A stretch of 39,830 nt of DNA from Comamonadaceae bacterium (GTDB lineage: Bacteria; Pseudomonadota; Gammaproteobacteria; Burkholderiales; Burkholderiaceae_C): assembly GCA_015999985.1 (NCBI GenBank), contig JAECRA010000016.1:1-39830 (forward strand), given 5' to 3'. Shown one piece after another: positions 34,820 through 39,830 of the stretch. The notes under the pieces are model-generated. The model saw only the letters and a program-made list of their open reading frames with translations. It did not search any database and had not been told where the DNA came from. The translations under genes were made by a program, and so were the position numbers. Each line of letters begins with the position of its first letter. Position 1 is the stretch's first letter.

Positions 34820-35848
34820 TCAGTCAACCTGTGCGCCAGAGCGCTTGACCGCATCTCCCCAGCGTTTCATTTCAGTACGAATGAATCCAGAAAGTGCCTC
34901 CGGAGTGCCGGGCGCAGCTTCCGCTCCGCGCTCTTGCAATTGTTTGCGAAGCTCAGGGTCCGCCAGCGCTTTCTGCACAGCGGCATTCAGCTTGGCCACG
35001 ATGGGCGCAGGCGTACCTGCGGGGGCCACCACCGCGTCCCATGCGCCGACCTCAAAACCAGGCACTCCGGACTCAGCGATGGTGGGCAGCTCAGGCAGGT
35101 TGGCCACGCGACTGCTGGTACTAACGGCGAGCCCGCGAACGCGGTTGCCCTTGAGTTGTGGTGTCACGTTGGGCATGACTTCTATCATCATGTCCACTTG
35201 GCCCGCCAGAAGGTCATTCATGGCTGGCGCGCCGCCCCTGTAGGGCACGTGCACCATATCCAGTTGAGCGGAAGATTTCAGAATCTCTCCGGCAAGGTGA
35301 GATGTGGTGCCGTTTCCAGCCGAGGCAAACGTGTATTTACCTGGCTCACTGCGCACGAGCTTCAGCAGCTCAGGCATGGTTTTGGCTGGAAGTGCGCCGC
35401 GCACCACCACCACTGCCGCAATTCGGCTGAGTTGGCTGATCGGAACGAAGTCTTTCAACGGATCAAAGCCCGCGTTCTTGTAGAGCGTGTGATTGATGGC
35501 GAACGTGCCGTTGGTCCCGTAAAGAAGCGTGTAGCCGTCTGCTGTTGCACGGGTTGCCGTCTGAGACCCGACATTGCCGCCTGCACCAGCGAGGTTCTCA
35601 AACACAAAAGGCTGCCCCATCTCCTGCGCCACCCTGCTCAGCATCAGCCTGGCCAGGGTGTCGCCACCACCGCCCGCCGGGAACGGAACAATGACCTTGA
35701 TCGGCTTGTTGGGGTAAGTGTCTGTGTTAGCCAGCGCGTTGCCGCTCAAAGCCAGCGTAGTTGAGAGCAAGCTCGCGGTAACCAAGCCAAGAATCGCACG
35801 GCGGCTGGAGCACTGAGTTGGGAAATCACGTTGCGGAATGTTGGCCAC
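34820..35848 (-). CDS. Bug/TTT-family periplasmic receptor
   Basis: 342 residues if translated from the GTG at 35848, chosen because AGGA stands 7 bp upstream and a normal signal peptide follows (SSRRAILGLVTASLLSTTLA, ending ALA, with a twin-Arg-like SRRA). An ATG at 35905 would add a 19-residue extension without domain. Bug hallmarks are Y-P-N-K-P-I-K-V-I-V-P-F-P-A-G-G-G-G-D-T-L-A-R, F-E-N-L-A-G-A-G-G-N-V-G, ADGYTLLYGTN, VHVPYRGGAPAMNDLLAGQVD and L-P-E-L-P-T-I-A-E-S-G-V-P-G-F. It is the first gene of the minus-strand cluster. Its promoter region holds two identical palindromes likely bound by the divergent GntR regulator. No TctA/TctB genes are near. Confidence 0.9.
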   Translation of the reverse strand: MANIPQRDFPTQCSSRRAILGLVTASLLSTTLALSGNALANTDTYPNKPIKVIVPFPAGGGGDTLARLMLSRVAQEMGQPFVFENLAGAGGNVGSQTATRATADGYTLLYGTNGTFAINHTLYKNAGFDPLKDFVPISQLSRIAAVVVVRGALPAKTMPELLKLVRSEPGKYTFASAGNGTTSHLAGEILKSSAQLDMVHVPYRGGAPAMNDLLAGQVDMMIEVMPNVTPQLKGNRVRGLAVSTSSRVANLPELPTIAESGVPGFEVGAWDAVVAPAGTPAPIVAKLNAAVQKALADPELRKQLQERGAEAAPGTPEALSGFIRTEMKRWGDAVKRSGAQVD

Positions 35849-35879
35849 TGCTGCATCCTGAAAAATGAGTTGCCCGAGT

Positions 35880-35891
35880 ATTGCATGCAAT
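35880..35891. promoter_or_regulatory. ATTGCATGCAAT palindrome, operator copy 1
   Basis: Perfect 12-bp palindrome just upstream of the Bug-receptor gene. The ATTG-N4-CAAT type resembles sites of FCD-class GntR regulators; the regulator gene starts 144 bp away on the opposite strand. Confidence 0.7.
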
Positions 35892-35931
35892 TTGACCTTT
35901 GTCATGCTCAACAAGGCTAGTAATTACCATG

Positions 35932-35943
35932 ATTGCATGCAAT
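35932..35943. promoter_or_regulatory. ATTGCATGCAAT palindrome, operator copy 2
   Basis: Identical to copy 1, centre to centre 52 bp away, which is about five helical turns and so would put both sites on the same DNA face. It lies about 90 bp before the GntR start codon. Confidence 0.7.
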
Positions 35944-36034
35944 TGAATGCACGTTTAGCGTTCAGTGACTGCCGTTACCATCTACCGACATGCTGCATAC
36001 ATTTCACTTTTCCCTTCGCTGACGCCGTCTTTCC

Positions 36035-36820
36035 ATGGGCTCATTGATTGAAAGCGTCTCTGCCGAGCTTCGGCAACTGGTCCTGGCAGGCGAGCTTGCC
36101 CCGGACGAACGGGTGGTGGAGCTGGATCTGGCCGCACGTCTGAACGTTTCTCGTACCCCGCTGAGGCTGGCTTTCGCAGAGCTTGAACGCGAAGGCTTGT
36201 TCGAACGCCTGCCCAAACGCGGGTTTCGTGTGCGGCGCGTCACTCTGGATGAGGTCGCTCAGGCCATTGATGTACGGGGCGCCCTGGAAGGGTTGGCCGC
36301 CCGCACAGTGGCCGAAATGGGCATGTCTGCTGCCGTGCGTCAGGAGTTCCGCGCCTGCGTCTCTCAGGGCCGCCAACTGGTGGATGCCGCCGCTGCCGGG
36401 AACCCTTTGAATTCCGAAGAGTGGATTGCGATGAACATCCGCTTTCACCGCACCTTGATCGTGGCCGCGAATAACCCAGTATTGGCCGCTACGCTGGCTC
36501 ATGTAGCCAAGACGCCTCTTGCGGCACCCGGTGCGGTGGCGCTGGGCGGCGTGCAGCCCGAGCTTGAGTTTTCTTTCCTCAGCCGAGCTCAGTCAGACCA
36601 CGAAGACATCGTGGATTCCATAGAAGCGCGGGAAGGCGTTCGCGCCGAAGCCCTCTTGCGTGAGCACGCACGTCGTAGCCGCGACAACAAGCGCAGGCTC
36701 ATCCAAGCCGGGGTGGAATTTCCAGACGGCGGCGCAGCAGTGGTGGCGGCTGAACGCGCCAAGGCGTCAGCACCAGAAAAAGCCTTTAGCGCCACTCGGT
36801 GGGAAGGCGGCATGGGCTGA
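36035..36820 (+). CDS. GntR-family transcriptional regulator, FCD subclass
   Basis: 261 residues. An N-terminal winged helix-turn-helix (1-75: L-R-Q-L-V-L-A-G-E-L-A-P-D-E-R-V-V-E, then LAARLNVSRTPLRLAFAELE and EGLFERLPKRGFRVRRV) is followed by an FCD all-helical ligand domain (about 78-225) with the metal/ligand-related N-I-R-F-H-R-T-L-I-V-A-A-N-N-P and H-E-D-I-V-D-S-I-E-A-R-E. The C-terminal 35 residues are Ala/Glu-rich. These proteins usually repress and respond to the carboxylic acid their operon handles. It is divergent from the seven-gene operon, with two palindromes between, so it very likely controls that operon. Confidence 0.9.
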   Translation: MGSLIESVSAELRQLVLAGELAPDERVVELDLAARLNVSRTPLRLAFAELEREGLFERLPKRGFRVRRVTLDEVAQAIDVRGALEGLAARTVAEMGMSAAVRQEFRACVSQGRQLVDAAAAGNPLNSEEWIAMNIRFHRTLIVAANNPVLAATLAHVAKTPLAAPGAVALGGVQPELEFSFLSRAQSDHEDIVDSIEAREGVRAEALLREHARRSRDNKRRLIQAGVEFPDGGAAVVAAERAKASAPEKAFSATRWEGGMG

Positions 36821-37135
36821 AAAGTGTGAGCACGTTTCTAGAGACTTTCACCCTGCCTGTGGGCGATTGCTGTGGTCATCAACATGGAACAAAAATCCTG
36901 GTGATGTTACCAACCCACTAGGGACTGTGTTCACAACTCTGACGACGCGCGATTCCGACCACGGGGCGCATCGCTGCGTTGGCTTCTTAGCCAATAGCAC
37001 GGCTATTGGCCACAGAATTTGCCTTGCGCTGCATCCCCGTCATCAGCCCGCGCTTCCCGCCAGAGTTTTGAACACGGCCCCTAGCAACCGACCGGCCTTC
37101 AGTATCGGAAATCGTTCGAAGTCATTCGCCACCCG
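36821..37135. other. Intergenic region holding a palindromic element
   Basis: 315 bp. The element at 36918-37084 fills most of it. The remaining 51 bp before the next ATG has no ribosome site or promoter that I can support. The leader seen upstream of the other two ankyrin genes is not present. Confidence 0.6.
36918..37084. mobile_element. 167-bp palindromic MITE-like element in a CTAG target
   Basis: CTAG at both ends. Left arm CTAGGGACTGTGTTCACAAC and the reverse complement of the right arm (CTAGGGGCCGTGTTCAAAAC) agree except for three to four bases. A hairpin CCAATAGC-ACG-GCTATTGG lies near the centre (36991-37009). A half copy is at 9729-9792. No coding capacity; probably mobilised by a transposase in trans. 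Confidence 0.8.
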
Positions 37136-38857
37136 ATGAACACTTTAATCAAAGCATCTCAGCCTTCGCTCTCACTGGCGGCCCAATCCGCGACGAACAC
37201 CCCAACCAATACGGACCAACCCCGCGTGATCGTGGGAACTGGCGAGCAACATCAAAGCTTGCATGCAGAAAAAAACGACGTCTCGCAGGTTCTGCACGTA
37301 CAGCCCCCAGAAATTGCCTCCGCGAACAGGGGAACTCCGGTAACCGCCACCTCCACCCGCGTCGCGAACGACCGCCTTACCGAGAAAATTCTGGCTGAAT
37401 TGCATTTGGCTCCGCAGCGCGGCTACATCAATTCCCACCAGCGTACTCAGGCTGGATTGCATTTGGCTGCGCAGCGCGGCCTTACCGATTACGTCGAGCA
37501 CCTGGCGAACACACTCAAGACACCAGAAGCAATCAACAAGGCAGACCACACGGGCCACACTGCACTGATGATCGCCGCCAAGCACGGCTACTCCGAGTGC
37601 GTCAGGATCCTCGCTCAGAAGCTGAACACAGAAGAAGCTATCAACCACAAAGGCCCTCATGGGCGTACCGCACTGGCGATAGCGGTGGAGTGCGACCACG
37701 ACGTTTGCGTCGAGATCCTCGCACAAAAGCTGGTGAACGCACGGGCAGCGACAAAAACAACGGCCACAGCGGAGGTTTTGCCAGCTGTAAGTCATGCTCC
37801 TCATCACGAGCGCGTGAAGTCGCTTTTAGACACATTGGTGAAGACCCAAAAGCCCGGGCCAGACTCGCCTGACCTGAAGCAACATGAGATCGCCACCGTC
37901 GCGGTGCGATACGGCCACGTAGATGCACTTCGTGTTTGGCTGGATCGTGGATTCGGAGCAAGCTCCTGGGACATTCGGAACGCTCTGCGTCTCGCTGCGC
38001 TGAGCGACCAAACCGCGTGCCTCAAAATTCTGATTGCCGCGCTAGCCTCTTCCCCTGACGCGCTCAACCAAGAAGTCTCTGACGGCTACACAGCGCTCAT
38101 GATCGCGGCCAAACACGGGCAATATGAGTGCGTCGACCTACTGGCAAACGCGCTGAAAGCACCGGAGGCCATCAACCACACTCCCCCTGGTAATCACCGC
38201 ACGGCACTGATGATCGCCATGGAGAGCTGCAATGACCGGTGCGTCCAGATCCTGCTTGACAAGCTGGGAACACCAGCGGCGATCAACTATGCAAACCCTG
38301 ATGGCAACACTGCAATGATCATCGCAGTTCAGGCGGGTCAAATCAGGTACGCCAAGCTCCTGGTTGACAAGCTGGAAACACCAGCAGCGATCAACCATGC
38401 AAACCCTGATGGCAACACTGCACTGATGATCGCAGCTCGGCTCAACCACGCCGAGTGGGTCAAAATCCTGGCTGACAAACTGGAACCACCACGAGCGAAC
38501 TACCAGGCAAAGATGGTTCGCCACATGGCCATGACAACGACAGCTCAGCTGGGCCAAGCCGAGGGCACCAGGATGCAGGCTGACCAACTGGAAACACCCT
38601 CGGCGATCAACCAGGTAAACCGTGAAGGCAACACTGCACTGATGATCGCAGCTCAGTTCGACAGCTTCAACTGCGTCAATATCCTGGCTCGCACTCTGCT
38701 AACTCTTGAGGCGTTCAACATGAGAAACCTCGTTGGCTTGACTGCATATGACATCGCGGTTCAGAACAGCATGATTTGCGCCCTAATTCTGCAGAGTACG
38801 CAGGCGAGGTTGGAGCATGAAGCCGAAGTCTTTCGCGCGCTCATAGAGAAATACTGA
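37136..38857 (+). CDS. Ankyrin-repeat protein 3 (36-residue units)
   Basis: 573 residues, no signal peptide or membrane segment. Residues 1-75 are Ser/Thr/Gln-rich and probably disordered, unlike the N-terminal module of ankyrin proteins 1 and 2. A short degenerate pair of L-H-L-A-A/P-Q-R-G units comes next, then ankyrin-like units with a 36-residue period (108 bp): GHTALMIAAKHGYSECVRIL, GNTAMIIAVQAGQIRYAKLL and GNTALMIAARLNHAEWVKIL, with links of the type A-Q/D-K-L-E-T-P-A-A-I-N-H-A-N-P-D. Several units are nearly identical in DNA (for example 38281-38436), indicating recent expansion. A less regular stretch (about 200-260) breaks the array. Function unknown; a protein-binding or effector-like role is inferred. 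Confidence 0.87.
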   Translation: MNTLIKASQPSLSLAAQSATNTPTNTDQPRVIVGTGEQHQSLHAEKNDVSQVLHVQPPEIASANRGTPVTATSTRVANDRLTEKILAELHLAPQRGYINSHQRTQAGLHLAAQRGLTDYVEHLANTLKTPEAINKADHTGHTALMIAAKHGYSECVRILAQKLNTEEAINHKGPHGRTALAIAVECDHDVCVEILAQKLVNARAATKTTATAEVLPAVSHAPHHERVKSLLDTLVKTQKPGPDSPDLKQHEIATVAVRYGHVDALRVWLDRGFGASSWDIRNALRLAALSDQTACLKILIAALASSPDALNQEVSDGYTALMIAAKHGQYECVDLLANALKAPEAINHTPPGNHRTALMIAMESCNDRCVQILLDKLGTPAAINYANPDGNTAMIIAVQAGQIRYAKLLVDKLETPAAINHANPDGNTALMIAARLNHAEWVKILADKLEPPRANYQAKMVRHMAMTTTAQLGQAEGTRMQADQLETPSAINQVNREGNTALMIAAQFDSFNCVNILARTLLTLEAFNMRNLVGLTAYDIAVQNSMICALILQSTQARLEHEAEVFRALIEKY

Positions 38858-38939
38858 GCGCTGTGAGATGGGGTGAGTCAATACCCTGTATCTGAGCCAG
38901 CAAAGCATAGGCGGATCGCAGGATTTAGTTATGAGCTCG

Positions 38940-38968
38940 GCTTGGCACAGGTGTCACCGGCGCCAAGC
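38940..38968 (-). terminator. Possible hairpin after serS
   Basis: GCTTGGC (38940-38946) and GCCAAGC (38962-38968) can pair 11 bp downstream of the serS stop on the minus strand. The loop is 15 nt and no T tract follows, so support is weak. Confidence 0.3.
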
Positions 38969-38978
38969 ACAAGAAACG

Positions 38979-39830
<852 letters not shown>

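Noticed and set aside
38858..38978. Searched for a tRNA gene next to serS
   Set aside because: No acceptor/T-loop pattern such as GGTTCGAATCC was found here or elsewhere in the window.

Overview
The window looks like a chromosomal segment of a betaproteobacterium, most likely of the Comamonadaceae (Burkholderiales). The reasons are three orphan-type Bug/TTT receptor sequences, three exported proteins with IPTL-CTERM-type tails, a thiC-thiO-thiS-thiG-thiE/thiD cluster behind a TPP riboswitch, and palindromic intergenic repeats of a Burkholderiales type. This assignment is inference; no rRNA or tRNA gene was seen to anchor it.

Left part (1-9.8 kb): an exported ice-binding-like (DUF3494) protein with an IPTL-CTERM tail, then an island of two tandem paralogous ankyrin-repeat genes (2280-4823 and 4952-6931). 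The two share an ~80-bp leader and an almost identical ~107-residue N-terminal module. The island is flanked by a truncated Bug-receptor 3' end (about 1901-2010) on the left and a complete Bug gene (6950-7930) on the right. Next come an adenosine-deaminase-family gene and a DedA membrane protein, both on the minus strand.

Centre (9.8-23 kb): an FMN-dependent L-2-hydroxyacid dehydrogenase, a small SRPBCC protein, an LhgO-like FAD oxidoreductase, a Cys-motif-repeat periplasmic protein, and the thiamine cluster on the minus strand. In transcription order the cluster is riboswitch, thiC, a repeat-rich spacer, thiO, thiS, an APC-type transporter, thiG, a thiD-thiE fusion, and a separate thiD. The SRPBCC and FAD genes are separated by a MITE-like element with 33-bp perfect terminal inverted repeats, sitting in a CTAG target.

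Right part (23-39.8 kb): a Fur-box-preceded DUF2325 gene overlapping a small helical-protein gene, then two divergent IPTL-CTERM-type exported proteins. A seven-gene minus-strand cluster follows: Bug receptor, small membrane protein, metallohydrolase-like protein with a CC-CC-CC tail, ABC binding protein, fused permease, ATPase, and enolase-superfamily enzyme. It looks like an uptake and catabolism operon of unknown substrate, read divergently from a GntR/FCD regulator across two identical ATTGCATGCAAT palindromes 52 bp apart. The window ends with a third ankyrin-repeat gene (36-residue period rather than 40) and the 3' part of serS.

The most interesting items are the duplicated ankyrin genes as candidate secreted proteins, the twin GntR operators with their operon of unknown substrate, the CTAG-targeted palindromic elements and their effect on neighbouring stop codons, and the transporter inside the thi operon.
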